Shown here in pieces: positions 16,123 to 24,784 of a stretch of 64,000 nucleotides of DNA (the stretch's first letter is position 1; each line of letters opens with the position of its first letter). The DNA is from Pseudomonas frederiksbergensis. GTDB taxonomy: Bacteria > Pseudomonadota > Gammaproteobacteria > Pseudomonadales > Pseudomonadaceae. Location of the stretch: positions 186,001 to 250,000 of the forward strand of contig NZ_MOBR01000007.1 in assembly GCF_003732705.1 (NCBI RefSeq), written 5' to 3'. Made by a program: the position numbers and the translations under genes. The notes beneath the pieces are model-generated. The model was not told the DNA's origin. It saw only the letters and a list, made by a program, of their open reading frames with translations, and searched no databases.

Positions 16123-17702
16123 TGCACGAAGCTTGGCACGGTCCAGTTTTTGTGCGGATTGCTCGGCAGCATGTTCTGTTCGTTGATCACCAACAGCACC
16201 GGCAGGCCCAGTTCGTGGGTGATTTGCGCAGGATGCTTGAAGCGGTGATCGAAGAACTCACGCACATAGACCAGGGCAATCGCCAGCAACAGCCCGGTGA
16301 ACAAGCCGAACGGAATGATCAGGAACGGCTTGGGAAACGCCGGGGCGGTCGGTTCAAACGGCGGGCTGAGGACCCGGGCGTTCGACAGGTCGTTGTCCAG
16401 CGAGCGCACCGAGCTGCTTTCAGCAAAGCGTTGGGCGTAGGTACCGAACGCTGCGTGCAAGGCGTTGATCTCGGTGTCCATCTGCCGCAGCTTGCTCTGG
16501 GTTTCCTGCAACTGGTGGATGCGGTTCTTGAAGTCGGCGATGCGCGCGGTTTTCTGGGCGATCACCGAGCTGACAACGGCCAGGTCGGTGGTGCGTTCCT
16601 GAATCCGGTTGCTCACCACTTTCAAGAACTGCTGGCGGGTGCGGGAGATTTGCTCACGGGTCAGCAGCATCGGTTCACTGCCCGGCTGGAACACCGCCAG
16701 GTCGTTCATGTAGCGGCTGACTTGCGTGGTCAGTGCCTCGCCCATCTGTTTGATCTCGCGATCTTCAAAGGCGACGTTGTCCACTGTGGTCGTAAAGGTG
16801 TAGGGGAAGGTGTAGTCGTTGAGTCTGGAGTTACTGCTGGCGGCGGCCAGGGCGGACTTCAGATAGTCGAGCCAGCGCTGGCTTTGCAGCAGGCGATCCT
16901 GATACAGGTTGAGCGCTTGCTCCTCGGTGTTGATGGCGTTGAGGCGGAAGGTAATTTCTTCCTTCGGATCGGACGAACCGATGGCCTCCAGCAACGCCAG
17001 CCGATTGCCTTCCAGGCCATCGAGACGCACCTCGTATTGTTGCTTCTTGGTTTCATAGAAGCTTTGCGGCAGGTCGATGGACTGCAGTTCCTGGCGGCTG
17101 ACCAGGTAGTTTTGCAGCAACGCCGCGACAAATTTGGTGCCCTGCGCCGGATCGCCAAAGCTGTAGGTAATGGAGATCACGTTGGAGCCCGGCAGGGTTT
17201 CGATTTTGAGCTTGTCGATGGCCTCCTGGGTCAGCCCATCCAGAACCGTGTCGCGCACCGGATCGGTCTCCATTCCGAGGGCGGATTTCACCGGGTTGAT
17301 CACGTATTGGCGCAGCGGCGCGGTGACAAAGCGTTTCAGTGGCTCGGACACCAGTTTGTTGAGCATGCCGGGGCTGGGGGTGTACTCGCCTTTATCCCGC
17401 AGCTCGCTGATGGTCTGGCGAATCAGCGCCGGCGAACGCAGGATATTGCTCTCGGTTTCCATGTCCGCCAGTGACGGCGGGATGAAACTGGCATTTTCCT
17501 GAGTCAGGGACGTTGTCGCGTCGCCCTGGGAGAGTTTTTTCGACTGGACGATCACTTGCGCGGTGATGTCGAAGCTTTGCTTGAGCACCAGGGGCAAGAG
17601 CAGGGCGATGACTGCAAAGACCAGGAAGACGCGCTTCACCATCTGCTTGTTGGCGAAGAAGATCCTGAAGAACTCGTGCAGGTAGTTTTCTTTTGGATTC
17701 AT
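16107..17702 (-). CDS. Wzz/GumC-like polysaccharide co-polymerase (chain-length determinant)
   Basis: The 531-residue protein has the Wzz layout: a first membrane segment near residues 24-42 (RVFLVFAVIALLLPLVL), a long periplasmic coiled-coil region, and a second membrane segment close to the C-terminus (PFLIIPFGLFTGLLLAIALVYV) preceded by Pro-rich PPFEPTAPAFPKP. There is no fused kinase domain. The separate CpsD-like gene nearby probably supplies the cytoplasmic partner. It should set polymer length and connect Wzy with the Wza-like exporter. It is spaced 17 bp from the Wza-like gene. Confidence 0.9.
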   Translation of the reverse strand: MNPKENYLHEFFRIFFANKQMVKRVFLVFAVIALLLPLVLKQSFDITAQVIVQSKKLSQGDATTSLTQENASFIPPSLADMETESNILRSPALIRQTISELRDKGEYTPSPGMLNKLVSEPLKRFVTAPLRQYVINPVKSALGMETDPVRDTVLDGLTQEAIDKLKIETLPGSNVISITYSFGDPAQGTKFVAALLQNYLVSRQELQSIDLPQSFYETKKQQYEVRLDGLEGNRLALLEAIGSSDPKEEITFRLNAINTEEQALNLYQDRLLQSQRWLDYLKSALAAASSNSRLNDYTFPYTFTTTVDNVAFEDREIKQMGEALTTQVSRYMNDLAVFQPGSEPMLLTREQISRTRQQFLKVVSNRIQERTTDLAVVSSVIAQKTARIADFKNRIHQLQETQSKLRQMDTEINALHAAFGTYAQRFAESSSVRSLDNDLSNARVLSPPFEPTAPAFPKPFLIIPFGLFTGLLLAIALVYVREFFDHRFKHPAQITHELGLPVLLVINEQNMLPSNPHKNWTVPSFVHWVRN

Positions 17703-17719
17703 GTCAGATCACCTGAGAG

Positions 17720-18742
17720 TTAGTTGCTGTTATCGCTTTTGTTGTCGAGGCGGTAGCCGAAACTCAGGCCCACACCCTGGAACAACACCACGTCCGCCAA
17801 TTGCCGAGCGAGCTCACCGGCGCTGGCCAGTTTGGTCTTGGGCACGTAGAGCATGTCGTCGGGTTGCAGATAGGCGATCTGCGAGGCATCGCCGGACAGC
17901 GCTTTTTCCACGTCGTAGCGCACGGCCTTAACTTGATTGCCGTTGCGGCGCATGATCACCACCGAATCGAGCCGTGCCTTGACGTTGGCGCCACGGGCGA
18001 GGGTCAGTGCCTCCAGTACCGAGACCGGCCGGCGAATCGGGTAGGAACCCGGTTGCCCGACTTCACCCAGTACGTAGATTTCATTGCCCGCCGTGGACTT
18101 GAGCAGCACATCGACGGTCATCCGCCCCGGCAAGGTTGCGTAGCGTTTGTTGAGGAAGGTTTCCAGTTGGTTGACCGTCATGCCTTGCAGTGGCACGGCG
18201 CCAATTTCCGGGAAGCTCGCATACCCGTCGGTGCCCACGGTGATCTCACGGCTCATGCCGGTGCCAGGGTGGTTCAGCGAACTCTTGAGGTTGGACTCGT
18301 TGCTCAGCGGGCTGATGATTTGCACCGTCAGCTGATTGCGGTTGGGCTGGAACAGTTGTTTGCGCTGATACACACGCTGGATCTCGGTCTTCGCTTCCTC
18401 GGACGTCAACCCTTCGATTTTCACCGCCTCATTCGCACCTGGCAGTTCGATGGTGCCGTCAGGCAGCACCAGTTGATTGCCGTTGAGCTGGCTGGCGGCC
18501 GTGAAGTTCAGGCCGATGGTGTCACCGGACTGCACGCGGTAGGCGCTTGAGCCGCTGGTGCTGATGTGGAAAATCACGTCCAGCACATCCTGGGGCCGCA
18601 AAGTCTGTTCGACTTTGGGCATGTCGGTGGCCTGGGCATTGGCCGGCGTGGCCGTGAGGATATTCACCGGCATGTTGGTTTCGGAAGTGCTGGAGCAACC
18701 CGCAAGCGGCAGCAACAGCAGGAGAAGCAATCTGGCGTTCAT
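17720..18742 (-). CDS. Wza-like polysaccharide export lipoprotein
   Basis: The N-terminus is a lipoprotein signal (LLLLLLLPLAGCSS, lipobox LAGC), which anchors the 340-residue protein to the outer membrane. The Poly_export region (LRPQDVLDVIFHISTSGSSAYRVQSGDTIGLNF, LPDGTIELPG) and SLBB-like repeats (EIYVLGEVGQPGSYPIRRPVSVLEALTLA) follow. It should form the outer-membrane and periplasmic exit channel. It sits between the chain-length determinant and the CpsD-like ATPase, the usual Wza-Wzb/c neighbourhood. No phosphatase (Wzb) gene is visible in the operon. Confidence 0.93.
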   Translation of the reverse strand: MNARLLLLLLLPLAGCSSTSETNMPVNILTATPANAQATDMPKVEQTLRPQDVLDVIFHISTSGSSAYRVQSGDTIGLNFTAASQLNGNQLVLPDGTIELPGANEAVKIEGLTSEEAKTEIQRVYQRKQLFQPNRNQLTVQIISPLSNESNLKSSLNHPGTGMSREITVGTDGYASFPEIGAVPLQGMTVNQLETFLNKRYATLPGRMTVDVLLKSTAGNEIYVLGEVGQPGSYPIRRPVSVLEALTLARGANVKARLDSVVIMRRNGNQVKAVRYDVEKALSGDASQIAYLQPDDMLYVPKTKLASAGELARQLADVVLFQGVGLSFGYRLDNKSDNSN

Positions 18743-18764
18743 GGCGTCATCCTTTTCTGGTTGC

Positions 18765-19412
18765 TTACAGGTTTTTGTAAAGCCATTTGGGCATGTAGTA
18801 CTTGCGTCGGTTGAACACGCTGCCGACCAGTTTCGCCCCGGCCTGGGTCAGGCGCTGAACGGCGGCTTGGGCCACTTCCCAGCGGGTGTCCTCGGAGCGC
18901 ACGACGATGATCACGCCGTCCACCTGGGTGCTGATGACCAGGGTGTCGGCGGCCGAATACACCGCGTCGCCGTCGATCACCACAAAGCGATAGCGACTGC
19001 CCAACTGGTCGAGCAGCGGGCTCAGACGTTCAGCCGTCAAGTGCTCGTTGCCGCGCACGTGCCGGCCGTTGGGCAGCACATCGAACGGCAGGCTGGAGAC
19101 CTGCATCACGCAATCCTGCAACAACGGCGGGGTGCCGGTGCTGAACAGCAGATCGCGAAAGCCGCGCTCTTTTTGCAGGTTGAGCTGGGCCGTGAGGTTG
19201 GTCGCCGACTGGCTGGCGTCGACCAGCAGCACTTGGCCGCTGCTCATCTGAGCCAGTTGGCTGGCCAGCACCAGGGCGCTGGTGGTGGTGCCTGCGCCGG
19301 GGTTGGCGGCGGTCAGGAAGAGGATCCGCAGATCTTGATCGAGCACGGTCGAGGTCAGGTTGGACTCGCTCGGGTTGGCGATGCTTAGGGCTTTATTCGA
19401 TGAACCGTCCAT
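18765..19412 (-). CDS. CpsD/CapB-like P-loop protein with degenerate Walker A
   Basis: The 215-residue product aligns with the kinase half of bacterial tyrosine kinases: ILFLTAANPGAGTTTSALVLASQLA (Walker A region), VLLVDASQS (Walker A'), FVVIDGDAV (Walker B). The P-loop reads PGAGTTT where active BY-kinases have PGEGKS/T, so the invariant Lys is absent, and the second Asp of the DxD-like A' motif is also changed. The C-terminal tail contains a few Tyr (RRKYYMPKWLYKNL) rather than a long Tyr cluster. It may be a non-catalytic or altered partner of the Wzz-like protein. Its ATG directly follows the stop of the sugar transferase gene. Confidence 0.82.
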   Translation of the reverse strand: MDGSSNKALSIANPSESNLTSTVLDQDLRILFLTAANPGAGTTTSALVLASQLAQMSSGQVLLVDASQSATNLTAQLNLQKERGFRDLLFSTGTPPLLQDCVMQVSSLPFDVLPNGRHVRGNEHLTAERLSPLLDQLGSRYRFVVIDGDAVYSAADTLVISTQVDGVIIVVRSEDTRWEVAQAAVQRLTQAGAKLVGSVFNRRKYYMPKWLYKNL

Positions 19413-20159
19413 TTAACTCGCTCCGTGGCCGCTGAATACTTTGAAGGGGGTTTTCAACAGGATCTTCAGATCAAGCAAAAGGCTCTGCTCGGCGATATAG
19501 CTGAGGTCCAACTCAACGCGCTGGTCGAAGTCGATATTGCTGCGTCCGGAGATCTGCCACAGGCCGGTCATGCCGGGGTAGATGCTCAGGCGTGCAAGGT
19601 GGTTATCCTTGTAGCGGTAGGCGTTGAACGAGGTGGGCCGAGGGCCGACCAGGCGCATGTCGCCGGTAAAGACATTGATCAGGTTGGGCAGCTCATCGAG
19701 GCTGCTGCGCCGCAGGAAACCACCGATGCGGGTGATGCGCGGGTCCTTGTCGATCTTGAAATCGATGGCGTCGGCACCGTGTTTGTTGAGGTGGCGCAGG
19801 GACTCCTTGAGCTCCTCGGCGTTGGCCACCATGGTGCGAAACTTGTACATGCCGAACACGCGGCCACGATAGCCAGTGCGTTTTTGCACGAACATGATCG
19901 GGCCCGGGCTGCTGAATTTGATCGCCAGGGCCAGGCCCAGCAACAGCGGCGAAATCAGCACCAGAATGACCAGGGCTCCGAAGCAGGCCACGACCCGATT
20001 GGTGCGTGACAACGTCCAGGGCCGACCACCGTCGCGACCGGTAATCCAACCACGACCCTGCATGTGGATCGCGGTGTCGAGGCGCATTCGGTGCTCGGGG
20101 TCCAGGCGTTTGTCACGGCGCAAATTCTGGAGTGGCACACCTTTTTCATGTCCAGTCAT
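19413..20159 (-). CDS. undecaprenyl-phosphate sugar phosphotransferase (priming enzyme)
   Basis: The protein carries the bacterial sugar transferase domain (PGPIMFVQKRTGYRGRVFGMYKFRTM, KDPRITRIGGFLRRSSLDELPNLINV, MRLVGPRP, GMTGLWQISGRS). It has a single hydrophobic segment (VVACFGALVILVLISPLLLGLALAI) before the catalytic part and lacks the multi-span N-terminal domain of WcaJ. The 248-aa size therefore resembles the short PglC/EpsL type with a cytoplasmic N-terminal extension. It should transfer a sugar-1-phosphate to undecaprenyl phosphate to begin the repeat unit. Glucose or a uronic acid is plausible given the next two genes, but unproven. Confidence 0.92.
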   Translation of the reverse strand: MTGHEKGVPLQNLRRDKRLDPEHRMRLDTAIHMQGRGWITGRDGGRPWTLSRTNRVVACFGALVILVLISPLLLGLALAIKFSSPGPIMFVQKRTGYRGRVFGMYKFRTMVANAEELKESLRHLNKHGADAIDFKIDKDPRITRIGGFLRRSSLDELPNLINVFTGDMRLVGPRPTSFNAYRYKDNHLARLSIYPGMTGLWQISGRSNIDFDQRVELDLSYIAEQSLLLDLKILLKTPFKVFSGHGAS

Positions 20160-20179
20160 AGACTCCTCCGCTGTAGCTC

Positions 20180-21226
20180 TCAGCCCTGTTGCTCAGCCGC
20201 AAGCGGCGCATGGGCGTGCAATGGGTAGTAATCGCGGAACCAGGCGACGAAGCGGCGAAGACCCTCGTCGAGCTCGATGCGCGGGTGGAAACCGGTGTCA
20301 CGTTCCAGTTCGTGGACATCGGCGCAGGTGTTGAGCACATCGCCCGGTTGCAGGGGAAGCAGCTCGACATTGGCTTTGCGGCCCAGGTGTTTTTCCATCA
20401 GGGCCAGGTAATCCTTGAGTTCCACCGGGTGTTCGCCACCGATGTTGTAGATCCGCCACGGCGCCATGCTGCTGGCGGCGTCCGGTTGTTCACGGTCCCA
20501 ATCCGGCGCGGTGCTCGGTGGTTGATCGACCAGACGGGCGATGCTTTCGACGATGTCGTCGATGTAGGTGAAGTCGCGTTGGTGCTGGCCGTAGTTGAAC
20601 AACTTCAGCGGGCTACCCTCGACAATCGCCTGGGCGAAACGGATGGGCGACATGTCCGGCCGGCCCCAGGGGCCATAAACGGTGAAGAACCGCAGGCCGG
20701 TGCTGGGAATGCCGAACAGGTGGCTGTAACTGTGGGCCATCAACTCATTGGCTTTCTTGGTGGCCGCGTACAACGACAGCGGGTGATTGACGCCGTCATG
20801 GGTCGAGTAGGGCGTGTGCTGGTTGGCGCCATATACCGAACTGGACGAGGCGTAGATCAAGTGCTTGACCGGATGATGGCGGCAGCCTTCGAGAATGTTC
20901 AGGAAACCGCTGAGGTTGCTGTCCAGATAAGCCTTCGGGTTGTCCAGCGAGTAGCGCACCCCGGCCTGGGCGGCGAGGTGAATCACCGCGTCCGGTTGCT
21001 CACGGGCAAACAAGGCTTCGATGGCCGGGGCGTCGGCCAGGTCAATCTGTGCGAGAGGGAAACTGCCGACTTGCTCCTGCACCCAGCGCACGCGATCGTG
21101 CTTGAGTTGCGGGTCGTAGTAGTCGTTGAAGTTATCCAGTCCGCACACCCGATGCCCGTCGCGCAACAGCCGCAACACACAATGGGCACCAATGAATCCC
21201 GCCGCTCCAGTCACCAGAATATTCAT
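20180..21226 (-). CDS. UDP-glucuronate 4-epimerase-like NAD-dependent epimerase
   Basis: This 348-residue short-chain dehydrogenase family protein has the NAD-binding GAAGFIG at residues 7-13, the catalytic SSSSVYG and YAATKKANE (YxxxK) motifs, and GLRFFTVYGPWGRPDM, which is typical of UDP-glucuronate epimerases. It should convert UDP-glucuronate to UDP-galacturonate. Its start overlaps the ugd stop by 4 nt (ATGA). That makes a supply module in which the dehydrogenase makes UDP-GlcA and this enzyme epimerises it, so the exported polymer probably contains galacturonic or glucuronic acid. Confidence 0.92.
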   Translation of the reverse strand: MNILVTGAAGFIGAHCVLRLLRDGHRVCGLDNFNDYYDPQLKHDRVRWVQEQVGSFPLAQIDLADAPAIEALFAREQPDAVIHLAAQAGVRYSLDNPKAYLDSNLSGFLNILEGCRHHPVKHLIYASSSSVYGANQHTPYSTHDGVNHPLSLYAATKKANELMAHSYSHLFGIPSTGLRFFTVYGPWGRPDMSPIRFAQAIVEGSPLKLFNYGQHQRDFTYIDDIVESIARLVDQPPSTAPDWDREQPDAASSMAPWRIYNIGGEHPVELKDYLALMEKHLGRKANVELLPLQPGDVLNTCADVHELERDTGFHPRIELDEGLRRFVAWFRDYYPLHAHAPLAAEQQG

Positions 21227-22575
21227 GGGCGCAGCACCTCTGGAACGATGTGCCGAAGGCCGATACCGCTGTAGTGCAAACCGGCGGCGGCGACATGTTC
21301 CGGGTTGTAGAGATTGCGTCCGTCAACGATCACCTTGGCGCGCAACTTGCTCGCCAGCAGATCGAAATCCACCACCCGGAAATTCTTCCACTCGGTGCAG
21401 ATCACCAGTGCATCGGCGTCTTCCAGGGTGTCGTCGCGGGTGGCGCACAGGTGCAGATCATTGCGATAGCCGTAGATGCGCCGGCATTCGGACATGGCTT
21501 CCGGGTCATAGGCCTGCACACTCGCACCTTCGGCCCACAGCGCATCCATCAGGTAACGGCTGGGCGCTTCACGCATGTCATCGGTGTTGGGCTTGAAGGC
21601 CAGGCCCCAGACGGCGATGGATTTGCCGGCCAGGCCTTGGGGGAATTGGGCTTTGAGTTTGCTGAACAGGATGTGCCGCTGCGTGTCGTTGACCTCAGTG
21701 ACACTGCGCAGCAGGCGCAATGGCATGCCGTTGTGTTCGGCGGTGTGCAGCAAGGCGCGCAGGTCCTTGGGGAAGCACGAACCGCCGAAGCCGCAACCGG
21801 GGTAGATAAAGTGATAGCCGATGCGCGGGTCCGAGCCGATGCCCTTGCGCACGGCTTCGATGTCGGCTCCCAGCAGTTCGGTGAGGTTGGCCAGTTCGTT
21901 CATGAAGCTGATGCGGGTGGCGAGCATCGCGTTGGCTGCATACTTGGTCAGCTCGGCGCTGCGGTTGTCCATGAACATGAGCTTTTCATGGTTGCGGCAA
22001 AACGGCGCGTAGAGTTCGCTCAACTGGGTGCGCGCGGTTTCGTCGTTGGTGCCGACGATGATCCGGTCCGGGCGCATGCAGTCGGCGAGGGCGCTGCCTT
22101 CCTTGAGAAACTCGGGGTTGGACACCACCCGAACGGTCAGCGCGTCTTTGCCCCGGCGGTGCAGTTCTTCATTGGCGGTTTCGGCGACCTTGTCCGCGGT
22201 GCCGACCGGCACGGTGGACTTGATGATCAGGGTGCGATCGGCTTCCATGAAACTGGCGATTTGCCGGGCCACGTTCAGCACATGGCTGAGGTCGGCGGAA
22301 CCGTCTTCATCGGCTGGCGTACCGACCGCAATGAAGATCAACTCGGCATGTTCGACCGCATCGCTGGCCTGGGTCGTGAACAACAAACGGCCGGCCTTGA
22401 TGTTCTCTTCCAGTGTTCCGGAAAGTCCAGGTTCACTGATTGGTGGAACTGCCTGTTGCAACTGCTTGATCTTGTTCGGATCGATATCGACACACAGCAC
22501 GCGATGTCCGACATCGGCCAGTGCGGCTGCTTGAATCAGGCCAACGTAGCCCGTACCAAATACGCTCACGTCCAT
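21223..22575 (-). CDS. ugd: UDP-glucose 6-dehydrogenase
   Basis: The protein has 450 residues with the N-terminal NAD fold (FGTGYVGLIQAAALADVGH), the central helix, the catalytic Cys motif GCGFGGSCFPKDLRAL, and the C-terminal domain (VWGLAFKPNTDDMREAPS). It oxidises UDP-glucose to UDP-glucuronate with two NAD. It is the first gene of the polysaccharide operon, so the operon promoter should lie in the gap upstream (22576-22964). Length and motifs match active enzymes. Confidence 0.95.
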   Translation of the reverse strand: MDVSVFGTGYVGLIQAAALADVGHRVLCVDIDPNKIKQLQQAVPPISEPGLSGTLEENIKAGRLLFTTQASDAVEHAELIFIAVGTPADEDGSADLSHVLNVARQIASFMEADRTLIIKSTVPVGTADKVAETANEELHRRGKDALTVRVVSNPEFLKEGSALADCMRPDRIIVGTNDETARTQLSELYAPFCRNHEKLMFMDNRSAELTKYAANAMLATRISFMNELANLTELLGADIEAVRKGIGSDPRIGYHFIYPGCGFGGSCFPKDLRALLHTAEHNGMPLRLLRSVTEVNDTQRHILFSKLKAQFPQGLAGKSIAVWGLAFKPNTDDMREAPSRYLMDALWAEGASVQAYDPEAMSECRRIYGYRNDLHLCATRDDTLEDADALVICTEWKNFRVVDFDLLASKLRAKVIVDGRNLYNPEHVAAAGLHYSGIGLRHIVPEVLRP

Positions 22576-22964
22576 ATTGGCGTGCCTCGTAAGACGGTGG
22601 AAAGATCAGGAATTAGACTGTCAAAAGGGGTATAGCCCAGCCGTGGCAAACCGTGTCAGCAAAATGACATGTTGCAATGCTAGAACACCCCCGTTTTTGG
22701 GGGCGATTGGCCATCAAAGGCTTGCTGCTGCTGGTTTTGCCGCGGTTTTGACGGGTTTTTCACATTTGGAAGAAAACGATAAACGGTCGAGAGGCTTGAA
22801 TTACAAGGGCTGTAGCGCCGTGACTGTGTCAGATTTGAGTCAACGTTTTTTTGACGCTTTGGAGAAAAGTCGGGCATTTCTTGCGGTTTGATGGCCCGGT
22901 GCTAGTGTCAAAAAATGGCCGACAAACTATTGGCCAGATGCCTTCGACGAGCAGCGTAAATACT
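22576..22964. promoter_or_regulatory. divergent intergenic region upstream of the polysaccharide operon
   Basis: This 389-bp gap separates ugd (minus) from the sulfatase-like gene (plus) and must hold both promoters. It contains a GC-rich inverted repeat, CCCCCGTTTTTGGGGG, near 22688-22703. Short reading frames in the gap are not convincing. I did not find a clear -24/-12 or JUMPstart/ops element. Confidence 0.5.
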
Positions 22965-24662
22965 ATGATTCGATACTTAAAAGAACTGCTGTTAGTTCTC
23001 TATTTATTCAAGAACTACGACTATTACCTGGAACGCCTGAATGCCATGGGTATTGGCGTTGCCGTGCTGCTATTTGGCGCGATGTTTATCGTGCTGACGG
23101 CGGCGTTGTTTATGACCGCGTATATCCGCCAGCCGCTTATTAGGCATCTATTCGCTATAACGCTGTTTGTATCGGCCGTGTTCTTTGACGTTTATACCCG
23201 GGTGACCGCCGATTACCTGACTTACAGCAGCTTTGTATCGTTGGTGTATTCCGGCGGTTTCATCCAGGAAGCGGCGTATCAGTACCGTGACCCGCTGATC
23301 AGTGGCCTGGTCAGCGGCTTGTTGCTGCTGTTCGGGATCGGGCTCAAACCCCGTCGGCGGTTGCCGTTGCCGGGGGCGTTGCTGGTGGCGGCGCCCGTGT
23401 TGGGCGTGTTGCTGCTCAGCGCGGTGTTGTTTGTGCGGGCCGGCGAGGGCGCCCGGGGCCTGCCGATCATGTACACGCCGCTGGCCTATCTGAACCTGTT
23501 TGCCTATGAGTCGCTGCACAACACCGTCGGCCCGCGGGAACCGGTGAAACTGGCGCGTAACGATCAACCGGTGGGCCACGACATTGTGCTGATCATCGAC
23601 GAGAGCATTTCCGGCAACTACCTGGACATCAACACGCCGTTCGGCGTGCACAGCAACCTCAAGGAAGCGCGCCCCGGCGTGGACATCTTCAATTACGGCT
23701 ACGCCGCGTCCATCGCCAATTGCAGCGCCGACACCAACGTCACCCTGCGCTACGGTGGCACCCGCGCCGACTACATGCGCATCAACACCACGCTGCCGTC
23801 GATCTGGCAGTACGCGAAAACGGCCGGGCTGCGCACTGTCTACATCGACGCCCAGCGCACCGGTGGCAACCTGCAGAACCTGATGAACGCTGCCGAGAAA
23901 AAGGACGTCGACGAGTTTGTGCAATTCGATCAGACCAGCGTGCGCGACCGCGACATGGCGGCAGCGACCAAGCTGATCGAGCTGCTGAATAACGACAAGC
24001 CGGAACTGGTGGTGATCAACAAGGTGGGCGCGCATTTCCCGGTGCACGACAAATACCCGGACGCCTTCATGGCCTACCGCCCGACCTTGCCCCGTGGGCA
24101 GTTTGTCGAAGTGGCGGACACCGGCAAACGTGACGGCTTCAATGGTCAGCCGGATGACTGGGTGCTGTACCGCAACGCCTACAAGAACACGCTGCTGTGG
24201 AATGTCGGGGAGTTTTTCTCACGGGTGTTTGCCCAGGCGGATTTAAGCAACGCAACGTTGATCTACACCTCGGATCACGGGCAGGACCTGCATGAACGCG
24301 GCAACCCCGGGCTCAATACCCACTGCGGTGGCGATCCGGTGGAAGAGGAAGGGCTGGTGCCGTTGGTGGTGATCCAGGGCAGCGGATTGAAGACGCTGGA
24401 CTGGTCGGCGCAATTGGCCGGGAACAAGGATCGGTCGAGTCACTACAACATCTTCCCGACGTTGCTGCAGTTGATGGGCTATGACCTGGCGGGGGTTGAG
24501 GCGGTGTATGGCAAACCGCTGAGCGTGGCGACGGCGGATGAGTTCACCTTCAACTATCGGTTCAATGCGCGGCTGGGGGCGAAGCCGGAGTGGAAGCATA
24601 TTGATCTGAAGACCATCGTCACGCCGGGGCAGGCGGCGAGCAGTGTGGCGGTGGGGCAGTGA
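22965..24662 (+). CDS. membrane sulfatase-fold protein, phosphoethanolamine-transferase-like
   Basis: The ATG at 22965 (MIRYLKELLLVLYLFKNYDYYLERL) gives a 565-residue protein. Four or five N-terminal membrane segments are followed by a periplasmic alkaline-phosphatase-superfamily domain: HDIVLIIDESISGNYLDIN, NCSADTNVTLRYGG (around the position of the Thr nucleophile of EptA-type enzymes), INKVGAHFPVHDKYP, LIYTSDHGQDLHERG and NTHCGGD. This is the layout of phosphoethanolamine or phosphoglycerol transferases. Its position, divergent from the polysaccharide operon, suggests decoration of the exopolysaccharide or of lipid A. Upstream in-frame starts as far as 22851 are less likely. Confidence 0.85.
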   Translation: MIRYLKELLLVLYLFKNYDYYLERLNAMGIGVAVLLFGAMFIVLTAALFMTAYIRQPLIRHLFAITLFVSAVFFDVYTRVTADYLTYSSFVSLVYSGGFIQEAAYQYRDPLISGLVSGLLLLFGIGLKPRRRLPLPGALLVAAPVLGVLLLSAVLFVRAGEGARGLPIMYTPLAYLNLFAYESLHNTVGPREPVKLARNDQPVGHDIVLIIDESISGNYLDINTPFGVHSNLKEARPGVDIFNYGYAASIANCSADTNVTLRYGGTRADYMRINTTLPSIWQYAKTAGLRTVYIDAQRTGGNLQNLMNAAEKKDVDEFVQFDQTSVRDRDMAAATKLIELLNNDKPELVVINKVGAHFPVHDKYPDAFMAYRPTLPRGQFVEVADTGKRDGFNGQPDDWVLYRNAYKNTLLWNVGEFFSRVFAQADLSNATLIYTSDHGQDLHERGNPGLNTHCGGDPVEEEGLVPLVVIQGSGLKTLDWSAQLAGNKDRSSHYNIFPTLLQLMGYDLAGVEAVYGKPLSVATADEFTFNYRFNARLGAKPEWKHIDLKTIVTPGQAASSVAVGQ

Positions 24663-24680
24663 GTCTTGGATCACCCTGAA

Positions 24681-24776
24681 ACCTGTGGGAGCGAGCTTGC
24701 TCGCGATAGCGACGGTACATTCAAAGCTGATGTTGGCTGATCCACCGCTATTGCGAGCAAGCTCGCTCCCACAGGT
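24681..24776. repeat. REP doublet (inverted pair)
   Basis: Two inverted REP copies, GTGGGAGCGAGCTTGCTCGC and GCGAGCAAGCTCGCTCCCAC, enclose about 40 bp. The pair sits between the convergent ends of the sulfatase-like gene and the beta-propeller gene, and may act as a bidirectional transcription or mRNA-stability element. Confidence 0.9.
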
Positions 24777-24784
24777 CGTTCAAT

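Noticed and set aside
21250..22635. Long plus-strand open frame (about 461 codons) opposite ugd
   Set aside because: The minus strand encodes UDP-glucose dehydrogenase with all motifs; the antisense frame is a codon-bias artefact.
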